From contig OX579635.1 of NCBI GenBank assembly GCA_951230915.1, positions 3,038,001 through 3,102,000 on the forward strand: a DNA stretch of 64,000 nt, given 5' to 3'. The DNA comes from Antitrichia curtipendula. Its lineage: Eukaryota > Streptophyta > Bryopsida > Hypnales > Leucodontaceae. The position numbers were made by a program, and so were the translations under genes. The notes under the pieces are model-generated. The model did not search any database. It was given only the letters and a program-made list of their open reading frames with translations, and was not told the origin of the DNA. Numbering within the stretch: position 1 is the stretch's first letter; each line of letters starts with the position of its first letter. Shown in pieces: positions 45,742-57,021 of the stretch.

Positions 45742-46010
45742 TATAGGTACCTATGTCATAAGCACCTTTCATGGTTGCGGGATATTTTTTATTTATTATA
45801 AATGTCTATGTTATATAATTGTTTTTACTATAGGTACCTACGTTATAAGCACCTTCTATAATTGTAGGATATTTATATTATAGGTGCCTATTATATAGTT
45901 GTCTGTATTATAGGTACCTATGTTATAAGCACCTTCCGTTGTTTATTTCATGATATTTATGTTATAGATATATATGTTATAGGCACCTTCAATAGTTGTA
46001 GAATACATAT
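45742..46010. repeat. Minisatellite, three units of about 80-87 bp
   Basis: TATAGGTACC starts units at 45742, 45829 and 45909. Each continues with 'ttataagcacctt' and a variant of 'atagttgtaggatat'. A fourth partial unit ends near 46010. Related single units lie at about 27590-27720. Confidence 0.75.
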
Positions 46011-46062
46011 TTACACCTAGGGTCACATACTAGCATTGTTGGCATTTTCAAGATTGTGATGT

Positions 46063-46546
46063 TTAATCCTTAAAGGCCCAAGTGACCATTCAACACACGC
46101 GCAAGAGATTTTGCGTAGTTATATACAAAGTCAATTTGGATAGGATGTTCATGGACTTTTGACATAAGGTGTGAACATGTACCTCCTTAGTGGGAACATG
46201 AATTTTTTTTATCAGGTGCCTAGATCAAATGTTATGTTGCCCTTAATTTTTTGAGCAAATCGGGTAGCTTTAGGCTACATGTGCAAAAATCCTCTTTTAA
46301 CTTAAAGTTTGCTAACCCTAATAGACATGGTCAAAAAAATACTTTTTCTTCTAACTTTAAACACTATAGCCTTTCAATCCATGCGGTCAAAGTTTTTGAA
46401 TTTTTTTCTTCACATTTCTACAATAGTCTATTACAAGTTTGTATAGTTGAATGGAGGAAGAAAAAAGAATCATTTTTTTCTCATTGCCCTTAAAAATAGC
46501 ATTTTTTTACAATTTTTGCCCAAAATGTGCTTCAATCCAATAGGAA
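46063..46546. mobile_element. Fragment with a TTAA-type terminus
   Basis: TTAA at 46063-46066 is followed by TCCTTAAAGGCCCAAGTGACC, a diverged form of the common end. Interior phrases such as 'aatccatgcggtcaaag' recall the A family. No right end could be defined before the E element at 46551. Confidence 0.45.
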
Positions 46547-46550
46547 TTAA

Positions 46551-48388
46551 CTTCTAAAGTCTGAAGGCCCTTTTTCAATAAAAATAGACTGAAAATTGCC
46601 ATTCCAATTGGAAAGTCCAAAAACTTTACAAATTTCATTTTTTGCATATCTAACTTGTAAGATCTTGCACTAGAATCTAGACTAGTATCAAAATCTAGAG
46701 AATTAACCCCTAAAGGACCAAACACCGTTTTTTGACAACATAGCGAATTTGGGCAGCTCACTATGACCGGAATTTTTCTTTTTTTTCTTTGAAATTTTCA
46801 CATAAGATGTGCCCGAGGAGTAGCTTTAAGGTCCAACAATTTTCGTAACTTTTGACTACATGGTTAAAAAGTTATTGCATGATATGTCATTTTCATTGTT
46901 CGGCGGGCAGCCGGGGCAGCAAAAAAAAAATCTTTAAAAATCACTTTTTAAAAAAACTAAAATTTGAAATTGGTTCTTTAGATTTATATGTACGTGGGAG
47001 GCTTTGAATCATTCCATTCCGATCAATGAGTCAAAAGTTACGAGGATTCTTAGTTTGAGGGTAGTTATGGAATCTCTACTCTAAAATAAACTTTGGAGTC
47101 CATTATTTAACTCGATTTTCAATATTTTTGAAAAAAACCAGAAACATTGGGTGCATATTGTTTATTACAACATTACGATCGTTGGGATTGGCATTTTTCA
47201 ATTTCATAAATAAATTCTTGACAATTTAGTGCTTTGAATCATTCTCTACCTCTTCCTACTTATTATTTTTTTCCTATATGTTGTACAATTTCAAATGATC
47301 TGAAATTTTTCAAGCATGTAGACAACTTGCCTTGAAGAATAAATCCAAAGAGTAACCATCATTTTGGACATTTTTTCATACAAATGTGACCTTGTGAAGG
47401 GCAGCTGCCCGTTTTTTTGCAGGGACAAAAAAAGGATTTTTGTCAATTCAAATGCTATTATCTTGCAATCCACTTGGTGGAAAATTCTGAATTTTTTTTC
47501 ACATCTTCTTAAACAAGTTTACTACAAGATCCTATGGCTACAAGTGTCCAAAAATGTTTTTTTTCTAAAATTTGGCACTAGTATTAGAAATGGCAGTTCT
47601 GGAGCGGTTTTGGTGAAAACATAGTCAAAAACCTTTAGGGGTTAATAAAAAAAAACTTTCTCCATGCAAACTACAATATATTTGCATTTAAAAGTGAAGA
47701 AAGCGGATTTTTGAGTATCTTCTTTGAATCTTCTTAACTTAAAATTTTGCATTGAAAATTTTGATTTTAAATATTTTTATGTTGAAGATTTTGAGTTGAA
47801 AATCTAGGAAAAAGATCCAAAAAAAAAATGATTTTCATTCTTTAAAAAGATGTGAATTAGAAGTTAGTGCAAGGATGGAAGAAAAACTAAATCATTAATA
47901 GCTCTAAGTTGGAATTGAAACACACTAATTTCAACAATGAGATTGTTCTAGCAAGCACACTTTACCTTATGGAAGTTTTTTTCTGAAAATTGTGAAAATT
48001 GAGTGTAAAAATGAATCTAGTATGTTATTTATCCAAGAAATTTTTATGATTATTTGCAAAACAAGAAGCTCCATAACTTTTACATCACTAATCCAAATGG
48101 AATGGATCAAAACTTTCCATACAAACAACAATATAATCTATGAGAATTTTATTTTAATTTTCTTTCAAGATTTTGTGAAGTTTTTTGCTACATGTTTTTC
48201 CTTATTTTGAGCTTATTGTGACATAATTTTGCTCCCAGGCACCGATTAAGATTTAAAAAATACTCCCATAAAGCTAATATGATTTTCTATCTGAATTTTT
48301 TGTCAAAAAATCAAGTCAAAAGATGAGATTACTCAAGCCTACCCAAAATTAATTTTGTCCCTTGTGGGGACACTGGGACTTTAGGGGG
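46551..48388 (+). mobile_element. E-family TTAA element split by a nested G element
   Basis: Starts after TTAA (46547-46550) with CTTCTAAAGTCTGAAGGCCC and ends 'ggactttaggggg'. Removing the 935-bp G element and one TTAA leaves about 899 bp, normal for E. E landmarks resume after the insert: 'aatatatttgcatttaaaag', 'gagattgttctagcaag'. The subterminal stem TGTCCC/GGGACA lies at 48356-48372. Confidence 0.8.
46707..47641 (+). mobile_element. TTAA-type element, family G, 935 bp, nested
   Basis: TTAA at 46703-46706 and 47642-47645. Ends CCCCTAAAGGACCAAACACC and (reverse-complemented) CCCCTAAAGGTTTTTGAC. The interior has 'gggcagctcactatgacc', 'gatcaatgagtcaaaagtta' and 'agatcctatggctac'. It sits inside the E element, which continues on both sides. 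Confidence 0.92.
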
Positions 48389-48639
48389 TAATTAAAGTAG
48401 TGAATATTGTAAATGTTTGGAGCATTTGTTGACTACTTCTTCAGAACAAGTCATCATGTTTTCTTACTTTATTAATTGAAATGGAATGAATAGAAATTTT
48501 CCTTGTAAATATGAATTTCATCCTACAAAAGAGATACTTTGTTTAGTAATTTTCTTAAAATACTTTAGTAAGCCATTGAAAGTTTTATTAGGAACTTGAC
48601 CAAAAAGGGGAAAAACTCATTATAGCACTCCAATGTCCA

Positions 48640-49287
48640 ATTTTTTTCATTTGAATAGGTTTAGAAATCAAATTTCACCTCCAACTGCTTTAACCCATTA
48701 AGGATTGTCGTTGATTTGGGGGGCGGGCAAGATGTTTTTTGGTTTTAAGCTAAAAAAAAAAAATACCAAATTGCGATGCATTCCAGAGATTTGACCTACC
48801 TAATGGATTTTGCATAAATTATTGGGACTTTGCAATAAAAGAATGACAAATTTTGCATTGTTTTTTGTATTTTCAGCTAATATTTTGTTAGTTTTTTTAA
48901 CCCCAAATTGCATACTAGCACAAATTATCATAACTCTTATTCCATTGCATTTGGTTTGTAATTCCCCACACCCATCTTCTTTTGTCCATATCCAAATTCA
49001 TTGTAAAACTTTGGCTACCAATGAAAAAGTGTCAATTTCAACCAGAAAGTGGTTGACCGGTCCTTAATGGGTTAATAGAAAAAATTGACCATCCTTTTTC
49101 AACACTAAATGATTACAATCTTGCAATCCATGTGGTCAAATGACTCCAAATTTGATTTACATCATCAACAACACGTACACTACTAGATTATATGATTGAG
49201 ATTTCTATACCTTGGTGACATTTAGATCTATAACACTTCAAAAGCTACGATGTTTTTGAACCCCAAAAGGCCTTGGGCTTTTAGAGG
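48640..49287 (+). mobile_element. A-family TTAA element, partial, split by a nested short element
   Basis: 'catttgaataggtttagaaa' and 'caaatttcacctccaact' continue, after the insert, as 'cctttttcaacactaaatga' and 'gatctataacacttcaaaag', the order seen in 6663-7633. The right end is 'cttttagaggttaa' with TTAA at 49288-49291. The left end is missing. Confidence 0.75.
48694..49071. mobile_element. TTAA-type element D, 378 bp, nested, different terminus
   Basis: TTAA at 48690-48693 and 49072-49075 flank CCCATTAAGGA and its exact inverse. The surrounding A-family copy shows a continuous sequence in relatives at this point. The end differs from the usual CCCCTAAA but keeps CCC after TTAA. The internal 85-codon frame is not recognisable. 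Confidence 0.87.
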
Positions 49288-49485
49288 TTAATCATTGAGC
49301 GCTCCAACATCCAATTTTTGGATGATGAATAGATTCATATTCTTGTTTCTTCCTCATTATTGCTTTGATGAAAGTCATCCTAATTTATGGAGATACTTTA
49401 TCAAGTTCTTGTCCTATCTATCAGTTGGACTTGGTGTTACTAGGGTATATATTTTTCTAAAATTACAAATGTGGAAGTATGTTAA

Positions 49486-50405
49486 CCCCTAAAAGACCAA
49501 CATGCATTTTTTGGCAATATAAATTTTTTGGGTAGGTACCTATAACTAGAGATTTGCATGTGTTTGGCTGAAAGTTTAATAGAAGGTGGGGACGAGGAAT
49601 ATCTTTCATATGCACTAAATTTCATAACATTTGGAAATACAAATCAAAAGTTATGGTCTAATATGCCAATTTTTTTTCCAAGTGGCAATCTTGGCAGATA
49701 AGAAAAAATCACTTTTTTCAGAAACAAAAATTTTAAATTGGTTTTCTAGAGTTTTGTGTATGTGGAAAGCTTTTAATCATTCCATTTTGACCAATTACTC
49801 AAAAGTTGTGAGAAATTTGAGTTCGCGGGTAATTATAGATTCTATATTCTAAAATACTTTGAAGACCTTTAGCTTACTTGATTTTCAAAAAGAATTGAAA
49901 AAAATAAAAATATAGGATGTAGATTGTTTATTATAACATTGGAATCCTTCGGATTGGCATTTTTCACTTCCGTCATTAAATTCTTAACAATTTTGTATTT
50001 TGAATCATTCTCTACTTCTTTCTACTTACTATTTTTTCATGTATATTGTACAATTTCAAATGATGTAAAAATTTTCAAGCATGTAGCCAAATTGTCTAGG
50101 AGAACAAATCCAAAGAAGCACCACCATTTTGGACATTTTTGTACAGAAAAAGTAAGCTTGTGAAGTGCAGCTGCCTTGTTATTTGCAGGGCCAAAAAATG
50201 ATTCTAGTGAATTTGAATGCTTATATCTTGCAATCCACGTGGTGGAAATTTCTGAAATTTTTACCACATGTTCTAAAGTCAGAACACTACAAGATCCTAT
50301 GGTTATATGTTTCAAAAAAAGTTTTTTTTCAAAAAATTGTACTTGTACTAGAAATGGCATTTTTGGAGCATTTTTGGTGAAAACTTAGTCAAGGAACTTA
50401 AGGGG
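49486..50405 (+). mobile_element. TTAA-type element, family G, 920 bp
   Basis: TTAA at 49482-49485 and 50406-50409. Ends CCCCTAAAAGACCAACATGC and (reverse-complemented) CCCCTTAAGTTCCTTGAC. The interior follows the 46707 copy, including 'tgtacaatttcaaatgatg' and 'tacaagatcctatggtta'. Confidence 0.9.
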
Positions 50406-50409
50406 TTAA

Positions 50410-51012
50410 GTAGGTGACCAAGACAAAATTGCATTGACTCTAGTTCAAAACTAGATTTGCAAAACTGAGGTCATAGATGTAAAGAACATAAAAATTTCAA
50501 AAAATGACTATGTCAAGAGAACCTCGTTTCAAATCTATTCCAACAAGTTTTATTCCAAAAATAATAATATTTTGCTGTAATTGAATTTTGAAGGAATTTT
50601 AAAATTTCCCTTTCAATATTCATAAACAAAAACTGATGATAGCATAGGTAAATCTATTAATCTACCCGTATGGATGAAAACTATAATTCTAAATCTACAA
50701 CTTTCATTTGTATATCAATTCCAAAATTATATTTAAAACTATATTTTATAATGTTTTTTTCCAAATTGTCAATTTTGGAGAAGATTTTGGAGGTGTAGAG
50801 ATTAAGTTGTACTTTACATTGTTTTGACTAAAATTATCTATTTTAATGAAAATTAGTTTTGAACATGTCATTTGTGGAAGTCATGCATGGGGACATGAAG
50901 GCAGAATTGAGAAGGGTGGTGGTAGTTTTCAATTTATTCCAAGGTTTGTTACCAATTATCCATCAAAATCTTTCATTGAGGAAGAGTGTGAAGAATTTGA
51001 CATACAAAGACA
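50410..51012. other. Intergenic region
   Basis: A 96-codon frame at 50846-51136 starts in unique sequence but runs into the T MITE; no domain was recognised. Confidence 0.4.
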
Positions 51013-51288
51013 TAAGGTAGGTACACTCAAATGTGCCACTAGCCTTAAACCGCCATCTATACTATGTGTACATCTCCAAAATAAGTTCTGTACCTATGTG
51101 GAAGAAACGCTTTTAGAACCAAACTTTGTTCCTTAATAACTTTTGTATACAGTATCCAAATGCCATGTTCTTTGGTGCGTTGGAATCTCCTTTCACTTGC
51201 CTACAAGAACATATGAAAATTTGACCAGTCTAATAATAGTAACTAGGCTTAGCAGCAAAAAGTGGCGGTTTTGGGTGTACCTACCTTA
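51013..51288. mobile_element. T-family MITE, 276 bp
   Basis: The left end TAAGGTAGGTACACTCAAA and the right end reverse-complemented TAAGGTAGGTACACCCAAA form a TIR with one mismatch in the first 19 bp; TA at both edges. Diverged relatives lie at 24200-24481 and about 10910-11205. Confidence 0.85.
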
Positions 51289-51475
51289 CATCACTCACAT
51301 TTGCATTGAGTAATATTTAAATATATATATTTAACAGTTTAAAATATAATTTTGACCTTTTAGGGTTGAAGAATTATTTGGGGTCCAAGGTTATTTATTT
51401 ATATTTATAGAATTTATTTGTATTGTATTATATTGTTGTCAATGTATTGTATTATACTATTGTATTGTATTGAAC

Positions 51476-51791
51476 GGCAATTTCGTTAAAATGGCGGTAT
51501 TTCGTATGCCATTTTCAGAGCGGCCACTTTGAACTGCGAAAGTGACATCTACGAGCGGTATAGATTACATAAATCTTTGTCTTTTATAGATTTCAGAAAT
51601 CTAGCACTAATGTACATTTCAAATCATGCGGTCTGAACTTTGAAAGCAACATCTATGAATATTGTAGATTTCAAACATCTATAAATAATTTAGATTTTAG
51701 ATATCTAGGAAAGTTAAACATTTGAGAGCGGCTGCTCTGAACTGTGAAAACTGCCAAAGTTACGGAATTTCGCCATTTTAACGAAATTGCC
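51476..51791. mobile_element. W MITE, 316 bp, perfect 21-bp TIR
   Basis: GGCAATTTCGTTAAAATGGC at the left is exactly inverted at 51771-51791, and similarity extends inward with gaps ('gtatttcgta' against 'tacggaatttcg'). Subterminal blocks around 'ctttgaactgcgaaa' and 'ctctgaactgtgaaa' are near-direct repeats. No target duplication could be read with confidence. Confidence 0.85.
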
Positions 51792-52219
51792 CTTATTGTT
51801 GGTAATAATGTTTTATTTGTTAGGATTTATGTGAATTAACTAAATGCACATGAGAACATTTTTCATTTTAAAACCATAAACCCTCGCCATGTGGAACCTT
51901 CTCCTTGCTTGCCTCCCATCTTGAATTGTGTTAGGGTAAAATTTATGCCCAAGTGAAAGAAGATTCCAATATACTTCATTTGGACACCATATGAACAAGT
52001 TATTGAAATTTTTAAAGTATGGGCTTTAGGAATGCTAAAAACCAACACAGCAACACTAGATTCTCAATTTCTCATTGACTTCCATGTTGAGATTGTGTAC
52101 ATCTTATCATATCAATACTTAGGAAAAAATTACGCTTTTTGGTCCAAATGTAGCAAATGTAGGTGTCGCATTTGGGGGCAGTGTTTCAGTACAATGGGTG
52201 TCCTCACCGTCCTTAGGTA
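51792..52219. other. Intergenic region
   Basis: Nothing recognised. Confidence 0.35.
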
Positions 52220-53500
52220 ATCTTGGACTTCCATCACTTACTTATGACAGCTGAGAAGAGCGCACCCAAGTCCTTCAGTTGGAGACCCTTTCAATCGGCT
52301 TCTAAGAACCGAGCATCCGAAGAAATTCCATGGTCCGTCATTTGGTCTCTGCAGCTCTTGTTCGTTTCCTGTAAGTTCTCTAAGCTTAGCGTAAGTTATT
52401 GCATGCTGCACCTCCTCTGGACTCTGGAGAGGTTTGATTTTGCATGGTGGCAGACGATTGTACTGGGTTAACTTATGTGCTATGTGACACAAAATACCTG
52501 GCTGGCACCGACTTAGAATCTTGATTACCGTGTGCCTGTTTCACACTTTGACGTATGTATTGTCAACAACTCGGGAACTGAATCTGCAAAGCTTTCTGCT
52601 ACTGGAGCTTTTCCCATCTTTGATACCTCGGTGGGTACATTCTTTCGCCCAGCCTTTGGCAGCTTCGGGCTTTGTTACAAGTTTAATTTGTACGGAAATG
52701 ATCTCAAATTGTAACATCCTAGCTTACTATGGGTGAGGTGAAGTTAAGCTCACTACCTGGCTTAGCTTCAATTCCCCTCTCTTCTCCCTAGCTCCCTCCT
52801 GACTCCTTCATTTGGTGTGGCTCAGCTGGCTGTCCGAAATGTGCAATCCATAGTTATCTTCTGCACAAACTGCAGTGCCTGGTTGGGTAAGTTTTAGCTC
52901 AGGCTTTGTAGAACAACACGGATCAACCCCAGCGCGCAATAAGTTCCTTGTGCTGAACGACAGATAGACTTGGATCGGAGTTTCCAATGTTTCCGCTGCA
53001 TGCTAGCGAGCTAGCTAGGCATGCCACACAGGTTTTGACTAACTAATAAGTTCCAACGACTGAACTGATCAGGGACTGCAAGTGAAGGGACTTATCCCTG
53101 CCGGCAGGGTTTACAGTCTTGAAATCAGATTTTTACTTACAGTCTTGAAATTAGTTAAAGCACTGCGAAGACCACCGACTTGCAGGCCCTCCTCCACTCT
53201 CCCCAGCACCTGACTGTGAGTGAACTGAAAGGGGGCTACCCTGAACTGCGCGGGCAGTTGTTTTTTCCTTGGTGGCGATTTCTAGTCACTCTGACAAACT
53301 CTTTCCCTCCAGAATTGCGCCAGTGCTGTGAAGGCCTGTGGCAGTTTATTACTGTTCAAACCCGCGAAACCCCGCGCTGACTCCTGTGGGCTTCTGGCAA
53401 TTCAGGTTCATCCATGAAGTCCTGGTAATGGATGACGAAGTGGTAAAGCCCAACTGAAGTCATAAGTGAGTGAGAGGCTTCACACAATTGGAGGCCAGTG
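52220..53500. other. GC-richer island, gene-like but unresolved
   Basis: Composition is distinctly higher in GC than the flanks and no repeat family is seen. A donor-like CTGTAAGT occurs at about 52369-52376 and an acceptor-like CTTAG ends at 52516. Short frames exist on the plus strand. It may contain part of a gene, a pseudogene or a non-coding transcript. Confidence 0.4.
52517..52714 (+). CDS. Possible terminal exon of an unknown protein
   Basis: After a potential acceptor (CTTAG ending at 52516) a 65-codon frame runs NLDYRVPVSHFDVCIVNN..., then TGAFPIFDTSVGTFF and GLCYKFNLY, closing with TAA at 52712-52714. Composition is protein-like and not AT-driven, and no repeat family covers it. 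There is no ATG in the frame and no upstream exon was confirmed. I do not recognise a domain. Confidence 0.25.
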   Translation, partial: NLDYRVPVSHFDVCIVNNSGTESAKLSATGAFPIFDTSVGTFFRPAFGSFGLCYKFNLYGNDLKL

Positions 53501-53823
53501 AAGAGACAACATGTTCGTGTTAGGGATACTTGAATGATGGCAGTTTCTGAAGCTAAAGCTAACTGATCATATATTAAAACAAATGGGAGAAGTTAAGTGA
53601 ACACAGGCAAAAGCCAAAAGTGTGGCATTTGGACACGTGTGGAATTTAGCAAAAGTTATGCAGATGATCTTCATTTGGACACGTGTAATGCTAGTTCAAA
53701 AACAACACTTGAGGTCAAAAAGTTCCCACAATAGAAAACTTGCAAGCAAAACATTCTCCTCTGTTTTCTGAATAATACCACAAAAGGAAACACTGGTTAG
53801 AATAATTTAGGAATACGGGGAGG
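53501..53823. other. Intergenic region
   Basis: 'catttggacacgtgt' occurs twice, at about 53627 and 53673. No gene was recognised. Confidence 0.4.
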
Positions 53824-53827
53824 TTAA

Positions 53828-54745
53828 TCCCTAGAGTCTCAAAGCCATTTTTTTTTGTCAAAAAACACTTAAAATTGCCACTTTTTGTGCGTTTTCCCAA
53901 GACAATAGATAATTTTTTTTCTTAAAATCTAACCATAGGATCTTGCACTTGACTTGTCTCAAATCATCTGGTAAAAAATTTCATGAAATTTGACTATATA
54001 GATTGGAAGATTTTAGCATTCAAAGTTTAAAAAGATTTTTTTTAAAATTTGTCTTGCAATTTCAAATGACTTTGACTTTGGTGGCTCAATAGTGGATATC
54101 TTTTGCACTATGGACTTTGAATTTAAGAAAATTTATATTGAAGAATTGAGTTAAAAGTCTAGGAACTTAAAAATAATAAAAAAATAAAAAACTTGATTTT
54201 CATTCTTTAGAAAATTATTGAGTAGAAGTAGGTTCAAGATCGAGGGAAAAAATAAATCATTAATAGCTCTAAGATGAAATTAAGATACAAGAATCCCAAT
54301 GGTGAGATTGTTCTAGCAAGCAAATACAACCCTATCTAACAAATTTTTTGGTAAAATTATAAAAACTGCATTCAAAAATGAATCATGTAAGTTATTTTTT
54401 CAATATGATACTTAAATTGCCCAAAAAACTAAGATTGTCCATAACTTTCTTATCACAAGTCCAAATAGAATGAACGAAAGCTTCAAATGTAGACAAAAAT
54501 ATATAGTTTTAGGGGGAAAAAAAATTAAAAATTATTTTGATTTTTTGAGATTATTTTTGTGTTGCCCGCCGACCTTTGTTTCAGCTAATCGTGCCATAAC
54601 TTTTGCTCCCAAGCAAATAAATATTGTATTTCCATGAAGCTTATGTGTTTTTTTAGCTCCACAAAAATTTCAATGAATATTGAAACCATATGAACCAACA
54701 TGAAGTCTCATTTTGGTCCCTGTAGGACCAATGGGACTTTAGGGG
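53828..54745 (+). mobile_element. TTAA-type element, family E, 918 bp
   Basis: TTAA at 53824-53827 and 54746-54749. The left end TCCCTAGAGTCTCAAAGCC and the right end GGGACTTTAGGGG. The interior follows E ('aagtagaagtaggttcaaga', 'ggtgagattgttctagcaag', 'gtccataactttct'). The subterminal hairpin TTGGTCC-CTGTA-GGACCAA at 54713-54731 is perfect and differs in base pairs from other copies. Confidence 0.9.
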
Positions 54746-54982
54746 TTAATCCAAAGACAATACGATATATATGACAATTTCAAAATTCACACAAGAATAT
54801 GAGATTGATAATTAGGGATTTGAAGGTAGGCATGTCCAAATTTTTCCTTTCTCAATTGTTTCACCTCATTTTTCCAAGATTTTTATACTAACATTTGATG
54901 CATTTGTAAATATACTTGAAAAGGGGGCAATTCTAGGTAAGCATACCTTGAAGTGAGTCATGTGTTCAAATTTCATGTCCAT

Positions 54983-55095
54983 GATAAGCTCTATGCTGTC
55001 GTAGACATGAAACATGAAATAACAAATAATTTATTCACTCTGGCATATGGTGACAACTACTTATGAAGAATGTAAGTGATTGTGTAATGCAATTA
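54983..55095 (+). repeat. Direct repeat copy 1, about 112 bp, left of element J
   Basis: Begins 'gataagctctatgctgtcgt' and ends 'gtgattgtgtaatgcaatt'. It recurs at 55757-55867 with about 88 percent identity. The two copies bracket the J element. Confidence 0.85.
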
Positions 55096-55096
55096 A

Positions 55097-55741
55097 TCCC
55101 AAAAGGACCCTGAGGATAGAATGTGTCCTTGACCAATTTTTGAAGTTAAATAAAACCTTATCAAACTACTATTTTTTGTAATTTATATTTTTGACAAATT
55201 ATTTTTGAAGTTTAATTTTAGCTTAAAAAATCTGATTTTGAAAATGATTGATTATGATTTTTGTATTCAAGATTTTGTGCACGGGTGTCCATTGCAATCT
55301 TGACTTTTGTAGTGTTGAGGGCTCTTGGGAATGAGCCTCAAATACACTAGATCTTTGAGAAAAAATCACATTAGAAATTCATCCAAAAAAATTGTAGAGT
55401 AGATTTTGAGAAGTCATAAATTGATTGGGGTTATGCATGTTAGGCCCTTCAACCTCATATTTTTTTGGTGACCAACTTTTTAGATTTGACATGTGAAAAG
55501 AGGATTGAAAGACTTCAAATCACTTTCACAGTTTTAACACCCTCATGATCAAACATTATAATCTTTCAATCCGTAAGAGATATTGTTGTCTTTTCTTTTC
55601 TAATGTGATGTCTAACATGTCTAGTTTGATTTTATACGGTTACAATTCAATAAAAATTGATACAACTTATCAAAATGTTGGTTTTAATTCAATTTAGAAC
55701 AAATTCCTAGAAGCTCAGGAATTTCCAAGGTCATTTTGGGG
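55097..55741 (+). mobile_element. TTAA-type element, family J/M, 645 bp
   Basis: TTAA at 55093-55096 and 55742-55745. The left end TCCCAAAAGGACCCTGAGG and (reverse-complemented) right end CCCCAAAATGACCTTGG. It is the uninterrupted relative of 30663-32236 and shows what that site looked like before its E insertion. Confidence 0.85.
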
Positions 55742-55756
55742 TTAATGCATCTTTTG

Positions 55757-55867
55757 ATAAGCTCTATGCTATTGTGGGCATGAAATATAATATAACAAAT
55801 AATTTATTCACTTTTGCATATGTTGACAACTATTTATGAAAAATGTAAGTGATTGTGTAATGTAGTT
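55757..55867 (+). repeat. Direct repeat copy 2, about 112 bp, right of element J
   Basis: Matches 54983-55095 from 'gataagctctatgctattgt' to 'gtgattgtgtaatgtagtt'. Confidence 0.85.
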
Positions 55868-56021
55868 ACTGCACCTTTTGAGTACATTGTCATCCAATCA
55901 CCTAATCATCATGTCACCTACTCAATCAACTCTCCCTCTTTGTATTTTTGGTCGGTAGTTTTGCCACTATTCAATATGGGTTATTTCATTTGTAAATCTT
56001 CATATTCATATCCGCAGTTTG

Positions 56022-56027
<6 letters not shown>

Positions 56028-56102
<75 letters not shown>
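56028..56102. repeat. AT microsatellite, about 75 bp
   Basis: Uninterrupted TA dinucleotides. The 104-codon frame over it is mostly Ile-Tyr and is not a gene. A second TA run lies at about 56363-56389. Confidence 0.97.
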
Positions 56103-56108
<6 letters not shown>

Positions 56109-57017
56109 GTCTATATATCTTGTATTCTATATCCATATTTGTAGTCCATATATGTATATGTATTTGACGGGCCAATATTGTTTCCAATCAACAATGGATG
56201 TTTTTCTGAAGATCAACATGATCGGAGAAGGGGGGGAAAATAGACTTTTGTGTTTTTTTGGTACATTGTGACTATGCAAATTTTGTGGATACAAAATTTA
56301 GTTATAAAGTTTTGAAGGTGAAGATTCTAATAATTGTAACATAGATAATTCTTAAATTCATGTATATATATATATATATATATATATATCAAGGACATTG
56401 TAAATCGTATAGGCATTTAGAAAGTCAAAACGTGAATTTTCACATTGTTCTTCATTTTAAATTATTTTAAGCTTAACCTCTAATGTTCTTTGACTATGTT
56501 TCATCAAGAAAACACTCAAAATGGGCCCTTTTATTTCTGCCTTCTTTTAATAAAGTTGGCCACATGTTTAAAAAATTCATAACATTTCAAATTAGAAAAC
56601 ATGTACCAAAAAATTCCAATAGGAAACTAACTTCAATTTTTTTTTTCCATACAAAGCCTTTTTTCAACAGTTTATGGTTTGCACATACATAATTTCTTCA
56701 AAATGTGAATGATGGGGTTATACATTTCAACTAGCTCAAGAAGAGGAAAAAATAAAAATAAAAATCATCCAAACTATCAAACTTTGGCAAGCTTGATCAA
56801 TCTATGTCCAAACTGGAAGGCAGTTGAATATAGTGAACATGACACAGGAGGAGGTTGATTCAGAATTAGCGAAATCCAGATGATCACGAATCACTAAAAC
56901 TAGATCAAGTTCTCTTTTATTTTAAACTAAGATGTTCTCCTTTCCTTCAATTTTGAAGATGTTTCTTGCTCTGTCAATTGTCATTTTAGAATATTCAATA
57001 TTCAATTCAAAATTTCA
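56103..57017. other. Intergenic region
   Basis: Contains the second TA run. No gene was recognised. Confidence 0.4.
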
Positions 57018-57021
57018 TTAA

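Noticed and set aside
54983..55867. LTR retrotransposon with 112-bp repeats
   Set aside because: No TG...CA ends, primer-binding site or polyprotein; the interior is a TTAA-type element with its own TIR.
55853..56167. 104-codon plus-strand frame
   Set aside because: Most of it is the Ile-Tyr translation of the TA microsatellite.
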